64,000 bases of DNA. It comes from Lactifluus volemus (lineage: Eukaryota; Basidiomycota; Agaricomycetes; Russulales; Russulaceae). Where the stretch lies: NCBI GenBank assembly GCA_022376515.1, contig WTXI01000001.1:1240001-1304000 (forward strand), given 5' to 3'. Below, piece after piece: positions 47,411 through 59,545 of the stretch; the stretch's first letter is position 1; each line of letters opens with the position of its first letter. Under the pieces are notes generated by a model. That model made no database searches. It was not told where the DNA came from and worked only from the letters and a program-made list of their open reading frames with translations. The position numbers and the translations under genes are program-made.

Positions 47411-47893
47411 CTATGTTTCGTCTGGTCCATCGCTTCCAGGTACCAGCTACAGAGCAAAGTGTCAGTAACCTTTTGTGCTAACAGAGATGTGATATACCAT
47501 GCATATGTTGTTTCCGTTCAAAAGCGTCTGCGCAAGTTTGGTCGACTTGCGACCGTTCGGTGTTATTTCACTGAAAGGTGATTTCATTAAAAAATAATAA
47601 TAAAAAGGAGTACAGAGAGGTAAGACGCACTACTCGATGACGTCCTCGAGAACCATATCTATCAAGAAGAGAGAAAAGCATTCGGACAACTGTAGAGGGT
47701 GATCAACAACTTACTGACGAAATCGTCGAAACCAAGTAAGGTACCCGTGAACTCGCGGTCATTTTTCATAACGACCCATATACGAGAACCGATACACCTG
47801 TCTATAGTTCTTTCCCCAAAATTTATGTCAGACTTTGAACCAGGCGAGGGAACCAAGTATGGCTTTACCTAGTGGCAAGATTTGGGAAGCCAT
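47411..47893 (-). CDS. LSM5: U6 snRNA-associated Sm-like protein LSm5
   Basis: A subunit of the LSm1-7 and LSm2-8 rings for mRNA decay and U6 snRNA. The gene is split into about five tiny exons: MASQILPL (ATG at 47891-47893), then [20 protein letters not shown] plus [12 protein letters not shown] (Sm1 motif), [28 protein letters not shown] (Sm2) and [11 protein letters not shown] with TAG at 47411-47413. The splice joins keep frame at each point. About 85 residues, which is the family's normal size. Confidence 0.9.
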
Positions 47894-48246
47894 GTTATCT
47901 CAATCGGGCCGGGATCGCACATGCTTTGATGGTAGGGTAGGGGAATCAAGACAACCGTACTACATTGCATTTATTTCCTTTCTGCCACGCCGTACACTGG
48001 ACACAATATGAGATATCTAAAATGCTTGAAATGTCATCGAATCGTGAAAACCTAATGAAAGTGGTGCAACTGCAGGTCGACGGGAGAGAACAAGCCCTGG
48101 AGAAAAAACGGCTTGTTGGGAGTGTCATTCACGCAGGAAACGTCAGCTAACTAGGAACAAATGACAGGCAATAATGGACATGAAGGGTGAGGTGACCGTA
48201 CGTAAGGTACGAGGGAAAGAACACGGCTCGAAGGGCAAGCATGTCC

Positions 48247-50126
48247 TCACTGGCCAAAGCTGAAACCTCCTTGGGGGGCAGCATTGGTTGTATTGTCGAA
48301 CTGGAGGAAAAGGATCCATCAAAACTAGTGCAGCGCAAATAACCACTAAAGCACCTACAGAGAACGCACCGCTGGGGTCAACGTTGGTTGCCGATACACC
48401 AGCGTCCATCTCTTCTTCATCTGGGAAGTATTTGTCCATGATATTGAAGGCTTTCTTGTAAATGTCGATGTTGTCATGTTGCTGGAGGTTGTGAATAGTG
48501 ACCATGCCCCCTGCTTCCTCCACGAATTGTGCGTACTTGTTGATGGCGCCTGGTCCCGCTGCCTGCTTATCGCTTTCCCCTACTTTCAAAATGTTGTCTA
48601 AACCATCAAGGGCGACCTGGATAATCTTGTTGTCCATCATGGTGAGCAGATCACAAAGAGGCTTGATACAGCCCTGCGAGACCAAGTATCGAATTTGACT
48701 TGGCTCCTGCAAGCCACCGGACGTGGCATTGGAAATTGCCCAGCAAGCCTCCTTTCGGGTTTTGAAGTCGGCGTTGGAGAGGATGTTGATAAGGGGAGGG
48801 ATGATATTGGCATCAATGACAGCCTGAATCTGAGGGGGTGACCCTGCCGTGATGTTAGAGATCGTCCAACAAGCCTCCTTTCTGATGCCGTCCTTCGGCG
48901 AAGACAGCAGAGACAAGAGCGCTGGGAGCGCGCCTGATGCAATGACAACTTGGGTTTGCAAGTCATCTCCCGTCACTATGTTTCCGACCGAGCGCAGAGC
49001 TGGAGTCTGAACAGATGTGGAGGGGTGCATAAGAAGATCAACAAGGCGACGACACACGCCGGATTCGATGACTGCCTGAATCTTGTCGTTCGAACCATCG
49101 GAGAGATAGGATATAGCCCAACAGGCGTCGATAAGAATCTCGTCGTCCATAGAGTAAATAAGTTTAGTCAGGACATTGAGAGCAGGGGCAATCTAGGGAA
49201 ACGAATAATCAGAGGGCTTTGCGACGAGGCAAATAGCATCTAGACAGACCAGTTCCCAGTCTGGTTGAGGTGATTTTCCGCGGCAAAAGTTGCTCAATGT
49301 CCAAGTGGCATTGCGGAGCATGCTGATCTTGTGGTTTTCACTAAGGAGGCTCAACAACGGCCGCAGAGCACCCTGCTGGAGGACATAGTCTCTGCATTGA
49401 GGACTATCACCCGCTATATTACCTAATGCCCACACTGCCTGCTCGCTGACATCTAACACAGGGGAAGAAAGGAGTTTGATGAACTCAGGCACGGCGTTGG
49501 CTTTGATCACCACTTGAGTGTGTTCTTGCGTGCCAGATGCGATATTTGTCAAGGCCCAGGCAGCCTCAAACTGACCATGAATCGGTAAGAGAAGGGGACG
49601 AAGCGAAGGAGACATGTGAGGTACTTACTTGAAGCATGGAGTGTCCCTCCCGCAGAAACTGTACGAAACGAGGAACGACACGACATTCGATCACCTTTTC
49701 AATTGGTGGATTCTTTTCTTTTGAAAGGAGTTTCCGAAACTTGGTCGTGGCGTCAAGCTGGCGATCAGGGTCATCAGAAAAGACGCCGGTAATCATGTCA
49801 TCATCAAGCTGTATTGCACACGAGCATGAGCAGTTGTGAGTAGAAAAGAATAATAATACGGACCGGGTTTTCCCAAGTGCCAGAAGAAGCTTCCTCATCG
49901 GAGTCGACGGAAGCAGTGGCAACAAAATTACGCCTCTTGGCAATGTTTTCCTCTCTCTTCTGCCGCCTGATCTCGACCTGTTGCTCCTCTCGACGCTTCC
50001 TGAGGTCATCCTGTTTGAGAGCTTTAGCCTTGTAATCTATAATTGAACGCGTCAAGAGAACTGATGGGGAAGAGGTTGAAGAGAAGACGCACGCTCCCTA
50101 CGATTTGTGTTTGTACGATCGGCCAT
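48247..50126 (-). CDS. SRP1: Importin subunit alpha (karyopherin alpha)
   Basis: An adaptor that binds classical nuclear localisation signals and hands cargo to importin beta. ATG at 50124-50126 ([13 protein letters not shown]). The importin-beta-binding region follows with dense basic residues ([27 protein letters not shown]). About ten armadillo repeats carry the NLS-binding Trp/Asn pairs: [93 protein letters not shown]. The acidic end leads to a last exon [19 protein letters not shown] and TGA at 48247-48249. About 530 residues. All conserved positions appear intact. Confidence 0.95.
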
Positions 50127-50293
50127 TGAGATTGATGATGATGGAAGGTAAAGAAGAGTTGAGATTGGGAGGGAACGGAACGCGACGATGAAAAACAAAA
50201 ACCCCAGGAAAACGCGCGCTCTTATCGCTTTTCGCGTCACATTTAGTCACAATCACGCTTATCTATTGCTAAAATAAATAATTAAACCTTTCA

Positions 50294-53200
50294 TCATGCC
50301 TCGTCCGATTCGTCCTCATCATCATCATCATCATCATCAAACGGATACTTATTCATTAATCAGTCCATCATCTCACATTTAAGCACATAAGCTACACTCA
50401 CCTCAAACGGAGCTGGCATCTCTGCCTCTGGTCCATTCGGGTCAAGCGCAATGTTCCGCGCTGTCGTCGTGTTGTCCGGAGGAGCCGTTTCAGGCTCTAC
50501 AGTTGGAACCACGCTTAACTCGATGAATTCTTGCGGTTCTCCAGGCTGTTCGTCGACCAACAATAAAATGCCTCCCCCTCCTGCGTACTTCTCAGGATGC
50601 GATCCCCTTTGCGTACCCGCAACTCCTTTCCCTGTCTTTATGGATGGTTCACGAGCCGACACTGGCCGTACTGGCTGATAGCGGCTGTTCGGTGGGAAAA
50701 CAATATACTGGAACTGTGCCGGAGTGACGCGCGAGAAGTTGGCCAGACTTTCCCAACTTGACTCCTTGCGCTTGTTGGAGGTCTCACTTCCGAAGACTGG
50801 CTCTCTGGAAGGTTGGAAATGGAATCGTTGATGGGAGAGACATCTCCGTGTCGTGATGATGGGACATCTTCCGACTTCATCTCAACGTCTCCATCCTTTC
50901 TAATCTCCTGCAACCGACCATTAGATCTTGGAAAGTTCCTGTGTATCAATCCTTACATTTTCCGTCGCGTCTTCAGAAGCCGCCTTCCTCCTCTCCCGCG
51001 CCTTTACCTTTGCGGTGGTTGAAAGCACTGCCGTTGTGAGTTTCGCGGTGGTTTCTTTCTTCGGGGGTTTCATAGATGAAGGATATGCGAACAAGCTGGG
51101 CTTTGCGTTAGAAACGAAATCAAACTTGGGCGGCTTGAGATCCTCTGTTAATCCAATGATTCCAGTCGGTTGGAAAGCCAAGCTCGCACAATGGGCGAGC
51201 GGATACCAGTACCAGAACTGGCAGAACATTACAATCCCAACGATGGCACTAGTGTTCTTAGTGCCTGCCCTGCTTTGCAGGCTGATGGTCACATTACGTC
51301 CGCCGCATCGATGAAACTCTGGCCAAGAGCAGCACCAAAACGAGCCATCGGGTCCTCGTGCTTGTCGCCCATAATTTTGGCATATGTGGCTCGAATGGAA
51401 GCCAGTGAAGGGGAAGAAGCATCGGACTGCTGCACAAGGATCATGCCAAGGGCAATGAACGCCCCTTGTCGAACAAAGTCTACGCTGTCCTTAGTCATGG
51501 GTTCGAGAATCTCGACAGCGTCTTGAAGGCCCGTGCCGGCACAGGCAATGCCAAGGGCAAGAGTTGCGCCACAGCGAACATGGGGGTTATAACTCTCACT
51601 GAGGAGCTGTACGATCCGAGGGACCTGACGGGGGTTTTTGAAGAGCAGGAAGGCCAGGGACGTGACCGCAGCCCTGCGGACGTCATCCGAGGTATCCGAA
51701 ACGGCGATGTGCAATAATCGACGAACAGCATCGTTACTGGGCGTCCCGGCGTAGGCTAGCGCGAGGGTGTAGACGCCCCATACCGAAGAATTGGATCCTG
51801 ATGGGAGTGTAAGCTCTAGAATCACTACATAGGGATTCACAGACCTTTTCCGACAATAGCTCTTTTGCGATCTCGTCCGCCTGGTCTTGACGGCCAAAGT
51901 ACAAGAATGCAAGTCCAATGGCCAGCCCACGAATAATCTTTTCGTGCTGGGTCTCACGTGCATAAGCGAGCATCTCACCTGCGCACGTAGAGTCGCCGGT
52001 ACCCAGCATGATGAGACCCATCGCGTAGCCGGCACCCTCGCCCGCCACAGCACTATCAGTAAAGAGTGTCTGCTTTAGGTCGTCATATGCGTCCGCGTTA
52101 CGTCCCCCCATCCCTGCAATACCCAACCCTAGGGCAGCTCCATGCTGGACAACCTCGCCCTGGGCAGCCTTGAGAATGTTGCGAAGATAATCCTCTATAG
52201 TTCGACCTTCCACTCCCGAACTTATGGCGCCCACACCTGCGTTGATGAGGCCGAGCCCATATAGTGCCCCACCTTCTGAGTAGGCGGCACCTGCAAGATT
52301 GCTTTCGCCGCCATTTTCGCCGGGAAGATACGGCCCAAGGATGACCATTCCCTGCTCGAAATTGCCCTTGTGAATGACGCCAAGGGCTGCTGTTGCGGTG
52401 AATTTGGACCAATTAGAGGCATAGCCAAGCCAATCGAGATTTTCTCGTAGGAAGGTGTCGGAGGTCGTTCCGGCATGCATGAAGGCATTTTGGAAGGTTA
52501 CTGCATTGTGGTAGACAGATGAGCGCGGCTCTAGCGAATCCTGAAAGTGAGAATATTCAGTATCGCTTAGAAGAGCAAGAAATAATACCGCCTCACCTTT
52601 GTGTGCTTTAAAATTAAGAGGTCTGCTCTGTTGTTTTTCTTGAGGAACTCAAGGTAGAGCCTGACAGATTCGCGTCCACCTAGGATCTTGCGCAGGGTAT
52701 CGAAAATAGGCTTTGTGACCTGATCCTATCATGTCTCATGTCTCCGCGTGAACACCAGTGTAAATGACAAGCGTACCTCATCTCCACCCGGTAGGTCATT
52801 CCGTATGGTTTCTAAGAAATCCTGAGCCCCCCCTTCCACTAGATCAAATGCTAGCTGGTACGCCACAAGCTTCTCATCTGGCACCAAAGACACTAGTAGG
52901 GACACAGTAAGCGTAGGGTTGCTCAATGTAACCAAGAGGCGGGTCAATGAATGTATATATGGAGACTTGGAGTCTACCCTGGGGGATGGAAACAGTGGGT
53001 AAAGAAAATTAAGCACTTGATCGCGATAAGACAGTGGGAAATGATTGTCAAGAACCGCTTCCATGGAATAAACGAGAAGACTGGTGTCATGAGTATTCTC
53101 GTGTAGCTGTTCGATGATATCCAGACGGTGAGATTCTAGGGCGATGCCGATGGCCTGCAATATACACGTGTTCAAGTTGTGGGAGATCCTTGGCACCTGA

Positions 53201-53779
53201 CTGAAACCCACCTGCTTATATTCACCGTTTTGGATGCACCGCGAAAAGATGTTTTCAATGATATCCTGAAGACGGGGATCAACTTTTGCCTGAGCGCCTG
53301 ACTGATCTTCCGTCCGAGCTTCAATGTATCTGTCAATGGCCTTGGCTGCACCAGCAACGTTTTTAAAAAAGTCTGCACCTGTTAGGAAATGGCTCACAAA
53401 TCAGGGTCTCAATATATTCATCATCTCCAGGAATGTTACTATCTTGCCGGAAGGCCGTCCCCGCTCCAAGGGCAAAGGACAGGGCTTCGTCATACTCTTC
53501 GAGATAGTAATACACTTTGCTGGTGAGAAGAGCGGCCGAATTACGCGCTTCAATAGGCAGATCTGGGCTCTCATAGAGCGATTCGCTGTAGTTCTGTGAG
53601 ATTCAACACGGACACAGAGATTCGAGCACCTACATGAGTGCAATGTGCTCAGAGATCTCAGCCCAGAATTGGGGAACCAACGATATCAAAGTCTTGAGTG
53701 CATGTTGCTTTAGTAGTGGTTCTTGCTCTGCAAGCAAGGAAAGGACACCAGCAGCCGAGGACTGGGGACGAGGGACCAT
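50294..53779 (-). CDS. RPN2: 26S proteasome regulatory subunit RPN2
   Basis: The largest non-ATPase scaffold of the 19S base. The start MVPRPQSSAAGVLSLLAEQE is at 53777-53779. PC (proteasome/cyclosome) repeats form the centre: GAAYSEGGALYGLGLINAGV, HGAALGLGIAGMGGRNAD, GAGYAMGLIMLGTGD, IIRGLAIGLAFLYFGRQD, HVRCGATLALGIACAGTGLQ, FVRQGAFIALGMILVQQSD. The toroid end reads GIVMFCQFWYWYPLAHC, followed by PSLFAYPSSMKPP. A charged, less conserved region (KDGDVEMKSED) spliced near 50870-50795 leads to RVTPAQFQYIVFPPNSRYQP and the poly-Asp tail ending DEDESDEA with TGA at 50294-50296. About 1,000 residues in ten or more exons. Confidence 0.94.
50316..50339. repeat. (CAT)n microsatellite coding for the RPN2 poly-Asp tail
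   Basis: Eight CAT/ATC-type trinucleotide units in the last exon of RPN2 encode seven consecutive Asp residues near the C-terminus, so length changes here would alter the tail without breaking the frame. Confidence 0.85.
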
Positions 53780-54352
53780 TTTGGGTGAATGCAAAGAGCG
53801 TTGTACCGCGCTCACCTTAGAATTGGGCTTGTCTCTCTCTCGAAGACGCGTCACCTACTTGATTGACTCACGTGAACCATACTGACATAAGCCAACCATA
53901 TCCGGCAAGTGAGCAGTAACAAAGAATTACATAATTTTCACGTGATTGTAACAGTCACACTGTTTACTTCCCACGTTTCGGAGAACCCCGAGTCACGCAC
54001 TCACACATGTGACCGTCACCGTAACGCCCCGACGCGCCTCCTCCAAAATTAGCTATGCCCTCCCTGCTCCTTAGGTAGTTAGTCCCTCCCGCCCCCGGAA
54101 TTACCAGTTATAGCTAGATTTTTGTTGTCATGAAATTGTAGATATGTCCAGGGGAAGTAAAAATTTTCGACCCTGCACATCCGACCCTGCACGGAGAATG
54201 TCCAAATGAAACTTTGTTCACTGAATGCAAGCCATTAGCCTGGCACTTGGTGTTCAGAAAGCAGTCTTGCAACCATGCTCGCAACAGAATGAAATTTAAT
54301 ATTCACAACTGGTATAAAGACATGGCTTTTTGTTCGACGAGGTCAACAGGCA
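53780..54352. other. Intergenic: RPN2 promoter and 5' region of the next gene
   Basis: About 570 bp between divergent genes. It contains CACGTGA-type hexamers near 53868-53875 and 53939-53945. No gene seen. Confidence 0.45.
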
Positions 54353-55829
54353 ATGCCTGCATTACTCCCTGCCTCCGTGCCTCCGAGCCCTCTCTCGCCT
54401 CTCACCTCTCTGTCTTCTTCACCCATTGATACTGGCACTATGCCGAACATTGGCCCGAACCCTGGCACGCCCGAGACTCCCAACACTCCCAAGTATAACC
54501 CGATATTCCGTCCATTGAAGCAAAAGCTTCAATTCGCTACTTTCATCGGGTCCTTTGTTGGTGAGGGTCATCCACTTAAGCCAGTCCCATAGTAAGTCAT
54601 CTTTCCCACATGTGATTATGTGCATACCACTCACACTTCGTAACTGCAGCCCTGAGACGCCCAATGGCGAGCGTGTTGCTGTGTCTGAGCTCGAAGACTA
54701 CTACAAGACGCGGTGCTGGGAGATGCCCATGTGTTTCTGTGGACTTATGGATGGTATGGACCATCCTGCCCTGTTTCATGTGCCGCGGTCTCCTCGAAGC
54801 CCCAACTATGGACGGCCTATCATCATGTGCTCTATCATGAAGTGCTCATACTGGAGTGAGTGATTTGTACAAGCTATATGAGTAGATCACTTACAAGCTT
54901 TCCCAACAGTTGATCTAGAGAAGTTCATCACAGCAAATCCCGACGTGCCACGACGCGTCTATCCTCTTCGAGATGGTAAGTAGCATCACCACCTGTTAAG
55001 TACCTCACCAGATGATCTTGTTAGGACTTCGCTTGACTGCAAGCCAACTAATGGGGTCCCCGGATCCGGATGGGAAACAGCGCAGCCCATTTGAAACACC
55101 TACGAGAAAGAGTGGTCAGTAACGGTTATACTTGCAATGAACACTTCTAACCACACTTGTGCAGCTACACCTAAGGCGGAACTGATGCCAACCATAGCCA
55201 ACTCCCAGCTGCCCCAGGTCCGGGCTGAGACGCTGTCACCCTCTCAGGCCAGGCCTAGTTCCCACTCTGCGATCCGAAGGTCAGACACCGAGCTGGTGGA
55301 CTATGGGGCACCTCGTGAGTTCAAATTGACGTACAGATCTGTCGAGAGATGCTTACACTCAACAGGTCCCATCCCAGATATTTTCAGTACAAATTTTCAG
55401 TTCCAACAGGAACTCGAAGCGGCGATGGCCCCTCTAGGTGTTGAGGGCTCCCGGGCATTGCTTCTGACAATGTTCGACCCCAACTGCCCAGGAATTTCAA
55501 TGTCCGAGTTTATACGTATCGTCAAACAGTGCCCATTGTGCAAACTGTTGACATCTTCCAGTTTGATGCACATGCATCGTTGTCCATCTCCTAGTGGATC
55601 CGGTGAGCAACATAACACCAAGACGTATGAGGGCAGCGGCACCTGTCGTAAGCGCCGTAAGATACCAGGCCCTGCGTCCAGTGCGATTGCCATGGCACAA
55701 CGAAACCGTGCTGGAGGAAGTGATAATAAATTGACCCGAAATACCGTAGCCTTCTTCTCTCCGGAGCCAAAACCGGTGATCGAGGACCCAGTCGTCGTAA
55801 TCGAGATCTCTTCGGATGACGATAATTGA
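54353..55829 (+). CDS. Hypothetical protein with a GRF-like zinc motif
   Basis: I place the start at ATG 54353 (MPALLPASVPPSPLSP), with a second in-frame ATG at 54440. A conserved-looking block reads KYNPIFRPLKQKLQFATFIG, then CWEMPMCFCGLMDGMDHP, and further on YGRPIIMCSIMKCSYW. The order C-x-C-G, then G-R, then C-x4-C-x-W resembles a GRF zinc ribbon, a small nucleic-acid-binding motif. The long last exon (55137-55829) has ACPLCKLL-like CxxC with HMHRC close by (a second possible metal site), a basic patch CRKRRKIPG and an acidic end VVVIEISSDDDN, which looks like a SUMO-interacting motif. The family is not known to me. It converges on the Spt5-like gene. Confidence 0.55.
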
Positions 55830-56070
55830 CTGATACCCGATGGCACCAGCATTGTAGATAGCGAATATCTATGTTATTGTCAGCGTTGGCTCATATACAT
55901 AGCGAAATACCACTTATCTCATATAGTTTGAATTGTAGTTGCCCCAGATAAACAAATGGAAAGACGTACCTTGTGCGCGCGTAGTCTTTTGGGTCGTCTT
56001 ACAGCGACTGTTCTCACCGTGCGCTACATTGTTATGTCCGTTTATTACGATGGGATAGAACACAAATCGA

Positions 56071-58672
56071 CTAACGTACTCTAATGGGTTCTAGTACGGC
56101 GAGGTGCTTACTAGGGAGATCTATGTCGAGTGAAATTGTTTCGGATGTGAATCGTACAACGAACCGGCCATCGTCCTTCCTGCCATTTATAGTGCCTGAA
56201 CAGCCAAAAAACTGGCAGTCTCTACTTATGACCACGACTTCACCGCCTGCCTTTGGCTCCCATGGAAGGAGGCAGTTGGGATTGATACTCATCTGAACAA
56301 TGTTCACGCCTCTAACCATGCTGATGATAACTTCCCCCTCTCCCGGCGGCGAGTCCCACTGAGCGTCAGGCACTGACCTGGCCGTCTTGTTCTTATACAC
56401 GAGTAAGTCTTTGTTGGAGTCCACCCGACTGATGGTAAATGGTATCCTCTTCGTCTGGAGAAGCGTGCGTATTGCGGGGAAAAACAGCCAGTGATCTAAG
56501 GGACATATCACTGAGATGGCGATAAGATCACTATATTTAATGACCTACCTCTTTGAGAGCCCTCCGGTTCCGGTGTGAGCCGCTCAAAGTCAACAGGTAC
56601 ACCGGACGGTGGTGTGATAGGGCGAGGAGGGGAGGGTGGTCTTGCAGGTTCTGTCGCCGGTCTTACCTCCGCAAATCCAACTATGAGATCGTATGCAAAA
56701 CAGAAAAAAAAACACACACGTACACGGCTATGAAGTCACACCATGAGACGAGTTGCCGTGGCGAACTCGTGGCAACCAGGAGGGCTTGGGGTTCCACTAT
56801 TACCCCAGATGGGCCGACATCCTTGATAAGGCCATGGTAAGACTTGAAGGCACCGCGAGTGATCACGACTCGCCGACCGACAAAGGGATGAGTTGGATCA
56901 TTCCGTGGCAAAGAAGGACCCTGTATAGCGCAGACGTTGAGCTGCTGCTCATTGATCATAAACTATGCAAGGACGTCAGCAAGGTTTCTTCATGGGACTG
57001 GTACTTACCTCGCGAAAAGTATGTTCATCCACTACGCGTGCGGTACCACCATCCATCTGCTTGATGAACCCACGCCGCTTCCCCTGTCCACCATCGCTAT
57101 CCGCATGGAATTCAACCCACGTCCCTACCCGTTGTTGTGACCGCTGAAGGGGAGGATCGTAGAACTCAACCAAATCCTTGAAGTTGTAACCTATTGATTG
57201 TCAGTAGTTATCGCTGTGAAATCTAATCACCTTACCTCTTGGATCGGGTTAGATCGGACGTAAACTAGTGTTTGATCGGCATCGTTGACCGATTCGACAA
57301 TCCCGTATGAGTCCCCACAGCGTGCCTTGACGTTGTCTCCTGGAATATAATGCGGCGCTAATTTACGGAGAGGGATTAGAGGCATCACCTGGAAGTCAAC
57401 TTGTTTCTCCGGTATGATAGAGGCAACGCCGTCAACGATCTCATTGATATGGCCGATGAGGCCGATGAGATCCCCAGATTCTACCTTAACCCTTTGCTCG
57501 GGTTGCAGTGAATCTTGGGCAAAGTGGTGGCGACACTGGCCGAATGAGGGCCTCTCACTGACGCTCGAGGCCGCGAGAAAGATTAGGAATGTAGAAGGGG
57601 AGGGTGAGCTGACGACGAGGAGACTGGTCGACGAATAGCTTGTCATGAGCAAGCCGGATTCGTATGTTTCATTGCGGAATATGAACGTGTCAGATGAGAT
57701 GTTCCGCACTTTTGCAGCGCCCCATTCATGTATAACTTGGGCTTCGGACCACATACGCGGGGGTGGTCTGAAAGACCGCTTCCTCTTACCGATGTGACCC
57801 GCACTACGCAGATCGGTCTTGACGGGAATCCGAGGGACCAGCGCGACCACGATGTCTAAGTCGGATGAGTCACGGGATCCACATACAAACCCAATATCCC
57901 CGCGATAAAGTCCATAGTTTATCCGCACCCATTGACCTTCCTGGATGGAACAGGCCAATGTGTTGCGGCTACTGAGCAATGCAGTACGCTCCTCAATGGG
58001 GACCAGCCGTGGACTGTGATGGGCGAGGACGGTTACCAGCCCGCTGAGGGCCCGTCCCACAGCTGGGAGACTGCCTTCCAGGAATACATAGCCCGGGATC
58101 CCATCTCGGGCAAAAATTGAGGTGACGTCCAGTCGCTCTAATCGTGTGCACCGGCGGAAAAGTTGAAGAACGAGACTCGACTCGAATCCGAGCTAGAGAT
58201 TGTTAGATGGTACTTACGGCGGGTATGCGATGACTTACCTTGACGCGGACAGCCCATATACCGGGATCGGAGTCGGTCGGGACGAGTAGATGCTGTGGGA
58301 CAACATCCACTTCGTACCTATGTGCATGCCCAGAGTCCTTAGCAAAGTCATTGATGCGTGCTTCCAATTCCGAGGCCTCTGTAGCGGAAATGCGATCGTC
58401 CGGCAGGAACACAGGACGTTCGCTCGGATCAGCAACACTTTCCTCCAGATCATCGGCCAAAAAATCGTCTAGTAGAGTGGGGTCAGATAACTCATGTACA
58501 AACCGATACAGATTTTACTTACCTAGCTCCTCCTCATACTCCTCATCTTCTTCGTCTTCATCGGCTACGATCGCTTCAAGATCAAGCAAGTCGTACAGCT
58601 AAAACCAAAAAAAAAAGTGATTTAAGTATGGTCCGTGTTGGCTGGAAGTCACGCACCGAGATGTCTGTCATG
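56071..58672 (-). CDS. Spt5/NusG-like protein (acidic start, NGN, several KOW)
   Basis: ATG at 58670-58672 gives MTDIS, then an exon LYDLLDLEAIVADEDEEDEE with an acidic run as in Spt5. The NGN domain is split by an intron: DPGIWAVRVK, then DVTSIFARDGIPGYVFLEGS and GRALSGLVTV. KOW-type segments follow: EGQWVRINYGLYRGDIGFVC, GDLIGLIGHINEIVDGVASI, PGDNVKARCGDSYGIVESV, VGRRVVITRGAFKSYHGLIK and GEVVVISRDCQFFGCSGT. Between the last two lies a Pro-rich stretch (PPSPPRPITPPSG) with SP/TP pairs reminiscent of the Spt5 CTR. It is diverged from canonical Spt5, so I read it as a lineage-specific paralogue. The stop is given at 56071-56073, but a further exon or two down to about 55860 is possible. Confidence 0.72.
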
Positions 58673-59100
58673 TGTGAAGGCGTTTGAGAGAAACGGGCGT
58701 TGGGGGCTGGGTGTAAAGCCTTTGATATAAGAACTGAGCTTTTGTTTTTACCACATCAGCTGCATGTTTCATATCCGAGAAACGAGCGGACTCACCTCGG
58801 CTGCTCCACGCACCCGTGCTCCACCGAAAGTATTGAGACAAGGCGATATAGGTGCGGGATCAGCTCCACTTGCTCCAACCGCGATAAGACGCGTACCGAA
58901 TTTTACGTACCGGACAGCCCCGTGGGTTTGGCACGCCTTGTATTAGGTGTCTCCTCGAAGGGAGGCTGAAGCGTCCAACGCCAATCCCTCCCCCCATTGA
59001 GGGGCCAAGTATCTGTTTCATCTACGCTTTTTCGAACTTACTAACTGTTTTTTTTCAGTTTATTTAGTTGATAAATATGAACTCTATTCTACGTAGATCC

Positions 59101-59460
59101 TACGCTATGCTAAGTCTAATATACGCAGACGTGATGAGTGAGGTAGGGAGGAAGATGGTGGGGCGAAAAGAGAAAACGACGCGCCTGAGATAATGAATAA
59201 ATATGGGCCTACTGCGGCCCCGTACATTTTGGCGCACGTGTCGACCGCTGGCGGACCGGACCTAGCCGTGGCGATGAGAATTTTCGACCGGTCCGCCAGC
59301 TACCACCTACCGGTCCGCCAGCGGTCGACACGTGCGCCAAAATGTACGGGGCCGCAGTAGGCGCGTATTTATTCATTATCTCAGGCTTATTGCTTTCTCT
59401 TTCTCGCCCCACCATCTTCCTCCCTCATCTGCGTAGCACTTAGTCTCTAGCGTTAGCGTA
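59101..59460. repeat. Foldback inverted repeat (76-bp arms, 74/76 matching, extended arms weaker)
   Basis: The core arms are 59184-59259 and 59310-59385. They are reverse complements with two mismatches and are separated by 50 bp. Outward, the similarity continues with gaps to about 59101 and 59460 (for example GGAGGAAGATGGTGGGGCG on the left is matched on the right). Inside the spacer, the 13-base unit CCGGTCCGCCAGC occurs once more at 59288-59300, in the same orientation as in the right arm. The element sits in the shared upstream region of the Spt5-like gene (start 58672) and the Myb gene (start 59546). The form is that of a MITE or foldback element. I found no certain target-site duplication. 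Confidence 0.9.
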
Positions 59461-59545
59461 CAATCGTAGGTCAGATATACTTAATAGTTTAATTATTTTA
59501 ATCAACAAAAACATAAGAAAGGAAAAGAAAAAAAAAACATAAACG

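Noticed and set aside
50780..50880. Frame break in RPN2
   Set aside because: An intron of about 76 bp (GTCCCATC to GAGAG) joins the two frames, so an indel is not required.
59101..59460. Foldback arms as the terminal repeats of the MULE transposase
   Set aside because: The two arms lie next to each other on one side of the transposase and do not flank it. They may be related to its ends, but that cannot be shown within this window.
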